Assembly (NCBI GenBank): GCA_035651595.1
Contig: DASRFJ010000249.1
Span: forward strand, 1 to 40,003
Length of the DNA: 40,003 nt
Origin: JAFARZ01 sp035651595
GTDB lineage: Bacteria > Actinomycetota > Actinomycetes > Streptosporangiales > Streptosporangiaceae
Direction of reading: 5' to 3'
Every line of letters begins with the position of its first letter. Within the stretch, counting starts at the first letter, position 1. The notes under the pieces are model-generated. The model was given only the letters and a program-made list of their open reading frames with translations, did no database searches and was not told the DNA's origin. This document shows, one piece after another, positions 1 to 11,204 of the stretch. The position numbers and the translations under genes were made by a program.

Positions 1-60
1 ACGACCGCCCCCGCGACGACCGCCCCCGCGACGACCGCCCCCGCGAAGACCGCGCCCGCG
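1..60 (+). repeat. 15-bp tandem repeat inside coding sequence
   Basis: Three identical copies of acgaccgcccccgcg (1-15, 16-30, 31-45) are followed by a degenerate fourth copy (46-60). In the open frame they encode an Asp-Asp-Arg-Pro-Arg repeat. The array may continue to the left of the window. Confidence 0.9.
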
Positions 61-755
61 AGGAGCGGGAGCGGCAGGTGGTGTCGGCGTCGGTGGAGCC
101 GCCGGCCCCCGCGCCGGAGCCCGTGCCCGCGAGTTCCGCCCAGCTCCGCCGCCTGCCCACCCGTGGCCAGGCCCGCGACTCACGCGACAGCAGGGATAGC
201 AGAGACAACAGGGACAGCCGGGACAACGGTCGCGAAGGCCAGCACAGCGCCACCCAGCTCGGTACCGGTCAGCATGGCGCGAGCCAGATCGCGACCAGTC
301 AGGTCGGGACCAGCGCCGCCCCGCCGCAGCACAGCGCCCCACCGCACGGCACCGGCCAGCACTCGGCTCCGGTGGCTCCGGTTGCCCCCGTAGCCCAGGT
401 GGCTCCGGTCACCCCGGTGCCAAGCCCGAGCTCGCCGTCCGCGCGCAGCGCCCCGTACAGCGGCCCGCAGCCGGTCATGAACACGGCGAACTACCCGCCG
501 CAGCCGACGGTCTCCCTCGCGGACGCGGTCCAGGCCGCGCACGAGGAAGGGCAGGACTTCGGCGAGTCGGTGGCCAGGGATGCGCCCGCGCTGTGGCTTG
601 AAGCGGTGCTCGCGCGCAAGCCGAGAATGCCCTCGGACCTGGAGGCCAGGCTGCTTCAGGGGTCGGCGCTGCCGATCGATTTCCTGCTGCACGACGAAGT
701 TCGGCATGCGCTGCGCCGCGGCTTCTGGGACGCGCTCGAACGTACCCGCCGGTAA
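3..755 (+). CDS. C-terminal part of a low-complexity hypothetical protein
   Basis: The reading frame is open from the first complete codon at position 3, so the start lies outside the window; a GTG at 78 is an internal candidate only. Residues before it are charged Asp-Arg-Pro-Arg repeats. The middle is rich in Pro, Ala, Ser, Gln and Thr, with RDSRD/RDNRD repeats and GTGQH/GTSQ-like repeats, and is almost certainly disordered. The last ~75 residues are more ordered, with a helical segment around ALWLEAVLARKPRMPSDLEA and FLLHDEVRHALRRGFWDALE. I do not recognise the family. It is followed after 6 bp by a TPR-like gene on the same strand, so the two may be co-transcribed. No catalytic motif or membrane segment is visible in the visible part. 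Confidence 0.6.
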   Translation, partial: DRPRDDRPRDDRPREDRAREERERQVVSASVEPPAPAPEPVPASSAQLRRLPTRGQARDSRDSRDSRDNRDSRDNGREGQHSATQLGTGQHGASQIATSQVGTSAAPPQHSAPPHGTGQHSAPVAPVAPVAQVAPVTPVPSPSSPSARSAPYSGPQPVMNTANYPPQPTVSLADAVQAAHEEGQDFGESVARDAPALWLEAVLARKPRMPSDLEARLLQGSALPIDFLLHDEVRHALRRGFWDALERTRR

Positions 756-1371
756 CGTCACATGTGTCCGGATTCGCGAGAGACGTCGATGGGTACGGTC
801 TTACCCGTGGTTGCGTTGTCTGGCGAGCTTTTCGATGCCATAGAGGTCAACGCGGCCCGGACCGGTAACCACAAGCGCGCAGCGGTCCGGATGAGCCGGC
901 TCGCCGAAGAGGCGGCGCCGAACGGCATGTCCCGGGCCGAGGCGCACATGCGGGCCGGCGAGCAGTGGCTGCTCGCCGACGAACCGGCCGAGGCCGCGCA
1001 GGAATTCCGCACCGCGCTCGCGCACGGTGGCCAGACCTTCGCCGATCCGCGTATCCAGCTCGCCCGCGCGCTGTACGTCCTCGGTGCCCGGGCGGACGCC
1101 GCGGCGCTCATCGACGAGCTGGCCCGCGACGGCCACCGCGCCGACCCGCGCACCTGCGATATGGTCGCCGAGGTGCTTGCCGAGCAGGGCGACCTCACCG
1201 GCGCCCTGGACTGGGCCACCGCCGGCGTGGACGTCTGCGTCCGCGCCGAGCCCGGCAGCCGGGACAGCGAGGAACTGGACCTGCTGCTCCGGCTGCGCTA
1301 CCGGATCCGCGTCGACCTCGGCCTGGACGAGGACGAGTACGACCAGCTCCTCGACCTCGACCAGCTTGCCG

Positions 1372-4015
<2,644 letters not shown>

Positions 4016-4023
<8 letters not shown>

Positions 4024-4486
4024 TCTTACTCTGTTCTCCCCCCTGGGGCCTGACGCCGAGCGTTCCCAGCCGCGCGTCGCGGATCGGGACCAGCGCCGCC
4101 CTCGGGTCCCCCCCGGAACGGCGCAACTCGGCCAGCCGCGCGGCTACCGCGCGGGTCGATTCCAGCTCTACCCGGAGCTGGGTCACTTCAGCGTGCAATT
4201 CGGCGATCAGCCGGCGTGCCTGCTCCAGCTCGCGGAGCTGGTCCAGGATCAGCTTGATCCCGGAGAGGTTGACCCCCTCCTCCTGGGACAGCCGCTGCAC
4301 CTCGCGAAGCGCGAGGATGTCACGCATCGAGTACCGCCGGCCGCGGCCCGCGGACCGGCCTGGGGATACCAGGCCGATCCGGTCGTAGGCGCGCAGCGTC
4401 TGCGGGTGCATGCCGGCCAGCTGGGCGGCCACGGAAATGACGTAGACCGGCATGTCGTCCGACATCTCATACGGACTACTGGTCAT
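4016..4486 (-). CDS. hspR: MerR-family heat-shock repressor HspR
   Basis: HspR represses the dnaK operon by binding HAIR operators, with DnaK as co-repressor. The 156-aa protein has a MerR winged helix at about residues 13-80: YVISVAAQLAGMHPQTLRAY, then DRIGLVSPGRSAGRGRRYS and the helix DILALREVQRLSQEEGVNLS. A dimerisation coiled coil follows (IKLILDQLRELEQARRLIAE). The start at 4486 was chosen because AAAGGAGG lies just upstream; an upstream in-frame ATG at 4660 would run back through dnaJ. It begins 13 bp after the dnaJ stop, and its own stop overlaps the clpB start. HAIR boxes upstream of dnaK fit autoregulation of the whole operon. Confidence 0.95.
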
Positions 4487-4499
4487 GGTGGCCTCCTTT

Positions 4500-5663
4500 C
4501 TAGGCCTCTTTCGCCCTGACGAGCAGCTCTTCCCTCGGGTCCGCGCCGGCGGTGGCCTCGCGGAGCTCCTCGATGGCGCCCTTGGCCTTGCTGGACAGGT
4601 CGGCCGGCACTTGCACCTCGACGGTGACGAGCAGCGCGCCGTTGGCACCGTCCTTGCCACGAATGCCCTTGCCGGACACGCGGAACGTACGGCCGTTCGG
4701 CGTACCCGCCGGGATCCGCACGGTCACTGGCGCACCGCGGTGCGCCGGCACCTTGATCTCCGCCCCGAGCGTCAGCTCGGGGAACGTGACCGGCACGGTC
4801 ACCGTGAGGTTGTTCCCCGATCGGCCGAACACCGGGTGCGGCTTCACATGCACCCGGACGAACAGGTCGCCGGCCGGACCGCCGCGCTCGCCCGGCGCGC
4901 CCTTGCCCTTGAGCTTGATGCGCTGGCCGTCCGCGACCCCGGCGGGGATCCGCGCCTGGATGACGCGCGAGCTCATCGCCCGCCCGCTGCCCGCGCAATC
5001 GGGGCAGGGGTCGTCCACGACGAGCCCGCGGCCGTGGCACTCGTGGCACGGCTCGGAGATCCCGAACGAGCCCTGGCTCTTGCTCTCCAGGCCGGTGCCC
5101 TGGCACGACGGGCAGACGCGTGGCACCGTACCCGCCTTGGCGCCGGTTCCCCGGCAGGTCGGGCACGCCCCCTCGCCGGTCAGCCGCAGCGCGACGGTGG
5201 CGCCGTCGATCGCGTCGCTGAACGAGAGCGTGGTCTCGGTCTCCACGTCCTGCCCGCGGCGCGCCCGGTTCGCCGCCGAGCCGCCCTGCCGGTTGCCGAA
5301 CACGCCGCCGAGAATGTCGCCGAGGCGACCGCCGGCGTCCCCGGCCCCGGCGAAGATGTCGCCCAGGTCGAAGCCGCCGAAGCCGCCCTGTCCTGGCCGG
5401 GATCCGGTCGGGACCCGGAACCCGCCGCCAAACAGGGTGCGGGCCTCGTCGTACTCCTTGCGGCGCTTCTCGTCGGAGAGCACCGAGTACGCCTCGGAGA
5501 TCTCCTTGAACTTCGCCTCGGCCGAGGCGTCGCCCTTGTTCGCGTCGGGGTGGTACTTGCGAGCGAGCTTGCGGTACGCGGCCTTGATATCAGCCTGCTT
5601 GGCGGTCTTGGCGACCCCCAGCGTCTTGTAGTAGTCCTTCTCTAGGTAGTCCTTGCTGCTCAT
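4500..5663 (-). CDS. dnaJ: Chaperone DnaJ (Hsp40)
   Basis: DnaJ delivers unfolded clients to DnaK and stimulates its ATPase. The 387-aa protein has an N-terminal J domain with the HPD motif (RKYHPDANKGD). A Gly/Phe-rich linker follows (GGGFRVPTG to GGFGGFDLGDIF). The zinc-binding region has four CxxCxGxG motifs: CPTCRGTG, CPSCQGTG, CHECHGRG and CPDCAGSG. The C-terminal substrate-binding domain follows. This is a type I DnaJ; the YLEKDYYKTLGV start is typical of actinobacterial DnaJ1. It lies 18 bp after grpE and 13 bp before hspR in the same operon. No key residue is missing. Confidence 0.97.
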   Translation of the reverse strand: MSSKDYLEKDYYKTLGVAKTAKQADIKAAYRKLARKYHPDANKGDASAEAKFKEISEAYSVLSDEKRRKEYDEARTLFGGGFRVPTGSRPGQGGFGGFDLGDIFAGAGDAGGRLGDILGGVFGNRQGGSAANRARRGQDVETETTLSFSDAIDGATVALRLTGEGACPTCRGTGAKAGTVPRVCPSCQGTGLESKSQGSFGISEPCHECHGRGLVVDDPCPDCAGSGRAMSSRVIQARIPAGVADGQRIKLKGKGAPGERGGPAGDLFVRVHVKPHPVFGRSGNNLTVTVPVTFPELTLGAEIKVPAHRGAPVTVRIPAGTPNGRTFRVSGKGIRGKDGANGALLVTVEVQVPADLSSKAKGAIEELREATAGADPREELLVRAKEA

Positions 5664-5681
5664 CCCGCCTCGCTCGGCTGT

Positions 5682-6433
5682 CTAGTTTCCTTCCTCGTCC
5701 GCCGTCCCGGGCTCCCCGGTCTCGGACTCGGGCAGCTCTGGTTCGGCGACCGCGACCCGGGCTGGCCGCAGGATCCGCTCGCCCACCTTGTAGCCGGGCT
5801 GGAGGATCTCGACGCAGGTGTCTTCGGTGACTTCGGATGAGTAGGAGTGCATCAGCGCTTCATGGATCTTCGGATCGAAGGGGTCACCCTTCTCGCCGTA
5901 GGAGATCAGGCCAAGCCGGGCCACCGCGGCGTGCAGCTGGTCGGCGACCGACTTGAAGCCGCCGGACAGCTCACCGTGCTCCTTGGCCCGGTCGATGTCG
6001 TCGAGCACCGGCAGCAGCCCGGACAGCGTCGCCGCCACGGCCTGCTCCCGCACCGCGGCCCGGTCCCGGTCGACCCGCTTGCGGTAGTTGGCGTACTCGG
6101 CTTGCAGCCGCTGGAGGTCCGCGGTCCGCTCTGCTAGCAGGCCGACTGCGTCGGCAGTGCCGGCTTGGTCGCCGCTCGCGCCGGCTGCGCCGGCACTCTC
6201 GACGCCAGCGTCGGCTTCGCCTCCCAGGCCGGCGGTCGGCTCCTCCTCCCCGTCACTCGCCCGGCCAGACTCGGCACCCGACCCCCCAGCACGGCCGGTA
6301 CCGGGGGTACCGGCCGGCTTGGAGGCCGCGTGCTTGCCGCGCCGGACCTGGCCGGTGACCGGGTCGATGCGCCGGTGATCGTGGATCACCGGGCCGCCCG
6401 TCTCCTCAGGTACTGGCGTGTCGGATGCAGGCA

Positions 6434-6434
<1 letters not shown>
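5682..6434 (-). CDS. grpE: Nucleotide exchange factor GrpE
   Basis: GrpE is the dimeric nucleotide exchange factor that releases ADP from DnaK. The 250-aa protein has a long acidic, low-complexity N-terminal half (Gly, Ala, Ser, Glu), as in other actinobacteria. The coiled-coil starts around LLAERTADLQRLQAEYANYR, with the family hallmark KRVDRDRA. The C-terminal beta domain includes GDPFDPKIHEALMH and GYKVGERILRPARVAVAEP. The ATG at 6434 overlaps the dnaK TGA by one base, so expression is coupled to dnaK. Confidence 0.96.
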
Positions 6435-8290
<1,856 letters not shown>

Positions 8291-8311
8291 GAGCTATCCC
8301 TTGATGTTGAA

Positions 8312-8332
8312 GTTGAGTAGTCCGCGCTCAAG
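8312..8332 (-). promoter_or_regulatory. HAIR box 1 (HspR operator)
   Basis: GTTGAGT, seven bases, GCTCAAG on the plus strand. This matches the known HAIR consensus CTTGAGT-N7-ACTCAAG with exact N7 spacing. It lies 22 bp upstream of the dnaK start. Confidence 0.88.
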
Positions 8333-8363
8333 CTTGCCAGCCGGACCACGTGCCGTCAAATGA

Positions 8364-8384
8364 CTTGAGTCACTCAGGCTCAAC
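8364..8384 (-). promoter_or_regulatory. HAIR box 2 (HspR operator)
   Basis: CTTGAGT, seven bases, GCTCAAC, again with N7 spacing. It lies 52 bp upstream of box 1, about five helical turns. On the minus strand a TTGACG (complement of 8354-8359) between the boxes is a possible -35 element; I see no convincing -10, so the promoter itself is not called. Confidence 0.88.
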
Positions 8385-8410
8385 TTTCCTCCTCCGGATT
8401 TCATTCCCGC

Positions 8411-8446
8411 GGACCCGCCGGACCCGCCGGACCCGCCGGACCCGCC
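8411..8446. repeat. 9-bp tandem repeat, four copies
   Basis: Four perfect copies of ggacccgcc run from 8411 to 8446 in the non-coding stretch upstream of the dnaK operators. No reading frame with gene-like composition uses it. Confidence 0.9.
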
Positions 8447-8513
8447 AGTGACGGCTGCGGCTGGTGAGTGATATGTGGCTGGCGGTACGCAAGCGCGCCG
8501 CCTTCTCCGGCAG

Positions 8514-8597
8514 CAACGTGGAGGACCGCCCCTTCGTGGAGGATCAACCCCCCTTTCCGGGGGTCAGGGCTCCACGAAGGGGTAAATCTCCACGTTG
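8514..8597. other. Large nested hairpin of unknown role
   Basis: Outer arms caacgtggag (8514-8523) and ctccacgttg (8588-8597) pair perfectly. Inside them, ccccttcgtggag (8529-8541) pairs with ctccacgaagggg (8570-8582). Innermost is a C-run/G-run around TTTCC (8548-8563). It lies in the ~580 bp between dnaK and the next plus-strand gene. It could be a terminator-like structure, a palindromic repeat (REP or MITE type) or part of a structured leader. No T-run follows on either strand. Confidence 0.75.
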
Positions 8598-8722
8598 TCG
8601 AGCCATGCACCCGCCAGTCGGCCCGACCGGACGGCCGGCGAGCGCGGCCAGCCCCAGCGCGACCCCGTGATGAGCCAACGGGATCTCCCACCGTGCCAAA
8701 TACGCAGTTGAGCCCACTAATG

Positions 8723-8810
8723 AGGCAAGCCTCGGACCGCCGAGTCCGGGGCTGGTGCGGGCGTCTTGGTGCGGGTGGCGGGTGGCTGGTGTCCGGTCCG
8801 AGGCTTGCCT
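8723..8810. repeat. 17-bp perfect inverted repeat
   Basis: aggcaagcctcggaccg (8723-8739) and cggtccgaggcttgcct (8794-8810) are exact reverse complements separated by 54 bp. They lie immediately before the uncharacterised gene at 8875. The spacer holds two copies of ggtgcggg. The arms could form a long stem in RNA or mark element ends. Confidence 0.85.
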
Positions 8811-8821
8811 GGCGAACCCGT

Positions 8822-8840
8822 ATCGCGGCTGCGCCGCGAT
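8822..8840 (+). other. Hairpin just before the 8875 start
   Basis: atcgcggc (8822-8829), loop tgc, gccgcgat (8833-8840): an 8-bp perfect stem. It follows directly on the 17-bp inverted repeat, so the leader of the next gene is a chain of hairpins. It also covers a possible alternative ATG at 8839. Confidence 0.7.
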
Positions 8841-8874
8841 GGACGCGCGGGTGCTGCGGGCGCACGCTGTGGTC

Positions 8875-10521
8875 ATGGTGCGGCGTGCTGTGACGGTCAA
8901 TGAACTGCTGGACGGGCATGTGGTGCTGGACATCGAGTGCCTGGACCGGATCTACCTCAATGCGTATGTGCCGGTCTTGCAGTCCAGCGGGCAGGTGGTG
9001 GCGTTCATGACCCAGCATCTGGGGATGCCGATCCCGTCGCCGGCGCTGATGGAGAAGATCAGTACCCGGTTCCGCCGCCAGGTGGATTTGTTCGTGTCCG
9101 GGAACGGCATCCCGCTGGTCCGGTTCGGCAAGGACGACCGCAAGATCGACGTGATGCAGCCCTATCTCGCCCGGCAGGCCGCTACCGGGCGGTCCGGGGT
9201 GGCCGCGGTCGGGGTGGCGCAGGAATTCCAGCGGGTCTGGGCCGCCTATCAGCGCGACACCGCCACGGCGGCGCCGCAGTACACCTTCGCCAAGGCGGAC
9301 CGGCGGGTGACCTGCTACTACTTCTACCTGTGGGATGAGGACTTCGGGCCGGCGTTCATCAAGGTCTGCGCGTACTTCCCGTATCCGGCCAAGGTGTGGG
9401 TGAACGGGCATGAGTGGGCCAAGCGGCAGGCTGCCCGGGCCGGGATCGGGTTCACCGCGCTGTCGAACGGGTTCGCGTCCTGTGATGACCCGGCCGGGCT
9501 GCAGGTCATCTGCGACCGGCTCCAGCCCGGCACCATCGAGGTGTTCGCCCAGCGGTGGCTGCACGTGCTGCCGATGCCGTTCACACAGGCCGACCAGGAG
9601 CACGGGTACTGGTGGGAGCTGTCCATGCGGCAGGTCGAGGTCTCCCGCACTATCGTGTTCGCCGCGCCCCGCCAGGTCCGCGCGTTCTTCGAGGCACTCG
9701 TGGCAGATAACCTGGACATCGGCCGCCCCGCGCATGTGGAGATCATCTTCGGCCGGCAGATCCGCCGGAACACCAGGGGCACATTCCGCACCGCGGTCGA
9801 CCGCCCGGCGGTCGGCCCGGACAACCAGGGCGTCATCGTGAACATCTACTACAAGCACTCGCGGGTCAAGCAGTACCTCAAGGACGGCCGGGCGATGCGG
9901 ATCGAGACCGTCATCAACGCCCCCCGCGACCTGGGCTGCAACGCCCGCCTGCCGAACCTCGCCGAGCTGCAGGCCAGGGCCCGCGCGGTCAACCGGCGTA
10001 TCGTGGAGACCGAGCGCGCCGGCCAGGGCACCGTCCTCGCGAGTCCAGCCTTTGAGCGGATCGCGCACCCCTCCACCAGCGTGGACGGGCGGAGGACCCC
10101 GGCCCTGCGGTTCGGCGATCCTCGGGTCATGGCCCTGGCCGGCGCCCTCTGCAACACCCTGCTCGCCGCATCCGGCATCACCAACAAGAGCCTGCGCGCC
10201 TTGATGACCGGACTGCTGCACGCACCATACTCACCCGGGCAGATGACCTACGACCTGCGCCGGCTCCGCCTGGCCGGGCTCATCCGCCGCGTCGAGCACA
10301 CCAACCGGTACGTCCTGACCCCCGACGGCACCGCCATGGCCATCTTCTACACCAAACTCCACAACCGGCTGCTCCGCCCCCTCATGGCCGCCCGCCAGCC
10401 CCAGGCACCCCCGGACCTCCGCGACGCCCTGCACGTCATAGACCGCCATATCGACGACTACATCACCCGCGCCCGCCTGCCCAAACCGCGCGGAAACTTG
10501 ACACAAACGTCCGGACGCTAG
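8875..10521 (+). CDS. Uncharacterised protein with C-terminal winged helix
   Basis: About 548 residues from ATG 8875. Longer in-frame starts exist at 8839 (ATG) and 8755 (GTG), but they would place the start inside hairpins. I do not recognise a named domain. I have a weak memory of similar uncharacterised actinobacterial proteins sharing stretches such as LDIECLDRIYLNAYVPVLQ, YYFYLWDEDFGPAFIKVCAY, FPYPAKVWVNGHEWAKRQ and SMRQVEVSRTIVF. The many conserved-looking aromatic and acidic residues suggest an enzymatic or nucleic-acid-binding core. The last ~130 residues look like a winged helix: SPGQMTYDLRRLRLAGLIRR, then RYVLTPDGTAMAIFYTKLH. No transposase DDE/DEDD triad, serine recombinase or HUH motif is obvious. 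It has hairpins upstream and three 17-bp repeats covering its stop codon. Confidence 0.8.
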   Translation: MVRRAVTVNELLDGHVVLDIECLDRIYLNAYVPVLQSSGQVVAFMTQHLGMPIPSPALMEKISTRFRRQVDLFVSGNGIPLVRFGKDDRKIDVMQPYLARQAATGRSGVAAVGVAQEFQRVWAAYQRDTATAAPQYTFAKADRRVTCYYFYLWDEDFGPAFIKVCAYFPYPAKVWVNGHEWAKRQAARAGIGFTALSNGFASCDDPAGLQVICDRLQPGTIEVFAQRWLHVLPMPFTQADQEHGYWWELSMRQVEVSRTIVFAAPRQVRAFFEALVADNLDIGRPAHVEIIFGRQIRRNTRGTFRTAVDRPAVGPDNQGVIVNIYYKHSRVKQYLKDGRAMRIETVINAPRDLGCNARLPNLAELQARARAVNRRIVETERAGQGTVLASPAFERIAHPSTSVDGRRTPALRFGDPRVMALAGALCNTLLAASGITNKSLRALMTGLLHAPYSPGQMTYDLRRLRLAGLIRRVEHTNRYVLTPDGTAMAIFYTKLHNRLLRPLMAARQPQAPPDLRDALHVIDRHIDDYITRARLPKPRGNLTQTSGR

Positions 10522-10572
10522 CGACCAAGGAACGCTAGCGACCAAGGAACGCTAGCGACCAAGGAACGCTAG
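10515..10572. repeat. 17-bp direct repeats, three copies plus partial
   Basis: Perfect units of acgctagcgaccaagga start at 10515, 10532 and 10549; a fourth, truncated unit (acgctag) starts at 10566. Each unit contains the palindrome gctagc. The stop codon of the preceding gene (10519-10521) lies in the first unit. The regular spacing resembles iterons or protein-binding repeats at the edge of an element. Confidence 0.95.
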
Positions 10573-10641
10573 AGCGTGTCTGCGTGCGGCGGGTGAGGGG
10601 TGGCGGAGGTCGAGCCGATGTCGTTATGAGAAAAAAGGGGG

Positions 10642-10669
10642 CAACATCCGGGTGGGCGGATGCGTGTCT
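10642..10669 (+). promoter_or_regulatory. Possible ECF-type promoter remnant
   Basis: GCAAC (10641-10645) and CGTGTCT (10663-10669) are separated by 17 bp, which resembles the AAC / CGTC pattern of ECF sigma promoters. It lies 30 bp upstream of the sigma-factor remnant, where an autoregulated promoter would be expected. The call is by pattern only. Confidence 0.4.
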
Positions 10670-10698
10670 TTGCCGGAGAACCCGGCGATGGAGCACGA

Positions 10699-10930
10699 AT
10701 GACGTACGAGAAATTCGCGGCGGGCCGGCTCGCCGCGGTGCCGCGGTTCGCTGCTGATCAGGGCGCACGCGCGGTGGCGCACGATCGGCCGCGTCGACCA
10801 CCCGGAGTCCTGTATCCGGAAGATGATCGTCAACGAGTTCATCTCGTCGAAGCGGCGGACCTGGCGGTTCGTGCCCGCGGGGAGCGCAGGTCGGCCAGCA
10901 GGTGCGCAGCCGGACGCTTGTCTTGCTTGA
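10699..10930 (+). pseudogene. Decayed ECF sigma factor fragment
   Basis: Two pieces of a SigE-like ECF sigma factor lie in different frames. From ATG 10699: MTYEKFAAGRLAAVPRFAA, the usual N-terminus. From about 10766 in another frame: AHARWRTIGRVDHPESCIRK, continuing as MIVNEFISSKRRTWRFVPAG, which is the end of region 2 with its RVDHPE and VNEF hallmarks, then a stop at 10928-10930. The ~25 residues normally between the pieces are missing, as are region 4 and any DNA-binding helix. A deletion plus frame change is the simplest explanation. The rest of 10522-11204 holds only the repeats, the possible promoter, a hairpin and an operator-like site. Confidence 0.75.
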
Positions 10931-11036
10931 CGGCAGGCCGTATGTCGGTGGGGGGCTCAGTTATGCCCAGCCCGGGCCTGCCAGCCTCGCCCGGCGGGGG
11001 CCGTCAAGGCTGCCGCCCGCCACGCGGGTGAACCCG

Positions 11037-11060
11037 GTCCCGCTCGGCTTCAAGCGGGAC
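11037..11060. other. 8-bp hairpin upstream of the Fe-S gene
   Basis: gtcccgct (11037-11044) and agcgggac (11053-11060) pair perfectly around an 8-base loop. It may terminate read-through from the left; no T-run follows. Confidence 0.5.
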
Positions 11061-11078
11061 AAGGCCCCGTCCCCGTGC

Positions 11079-11092
11079 TTACTGACGGGTAA
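11079..11092 (+). promoter_or_regulatory. TTAC-N6-GTAA operator-like site
   Basis: TTACTGACGGGTAA is an inverted repeat (TTAC/GTAA) 113 bp upstream of the Fe-S gene. Its last bases merge with TAATAT (11090-11095), a fair -10 element. A TetR-type repressor of a fatty-acid regulon is one possibility, by analogy only. Confidence 0.4.
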
Positions 11093-11204
11093 TATAGCCG
11101 GGTGCCGCGGTCTGGCTGTCGTGGCGCCCGGCTCGGCGTTTGCGCGGCGCGACCCCGCGTCTGTCCGCCGATACGCTTGAGCTCCGCATACTGAGGAGGT
11201 CCGC

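Noticed and set aside
8464..8670. Small plus-strand frame in the dnaK upstream region
   Set aside because: It is read through the nested hairpin and has no ribosome site; more likely non-coding structure.
8401..10221. 606-aa minus-strand frame opposite the unknown gene
   Set aside because: Composition is that of an antisense shadow, and it runs through hairpins and tandem repeats; the plus frame has better amino-acid make-up and a plausible winged helix.
10515..10572. CRISPR array
   Set aside because: The repeats are contiguous with no spacers, and no cas genes are near.
10660..11031. 123-aa frame MRVFAGEPGDG...
   Set aside because: Only its first third resembles a sigma factor; the rest of the homology is in another frame, so it was called a pseudogene.
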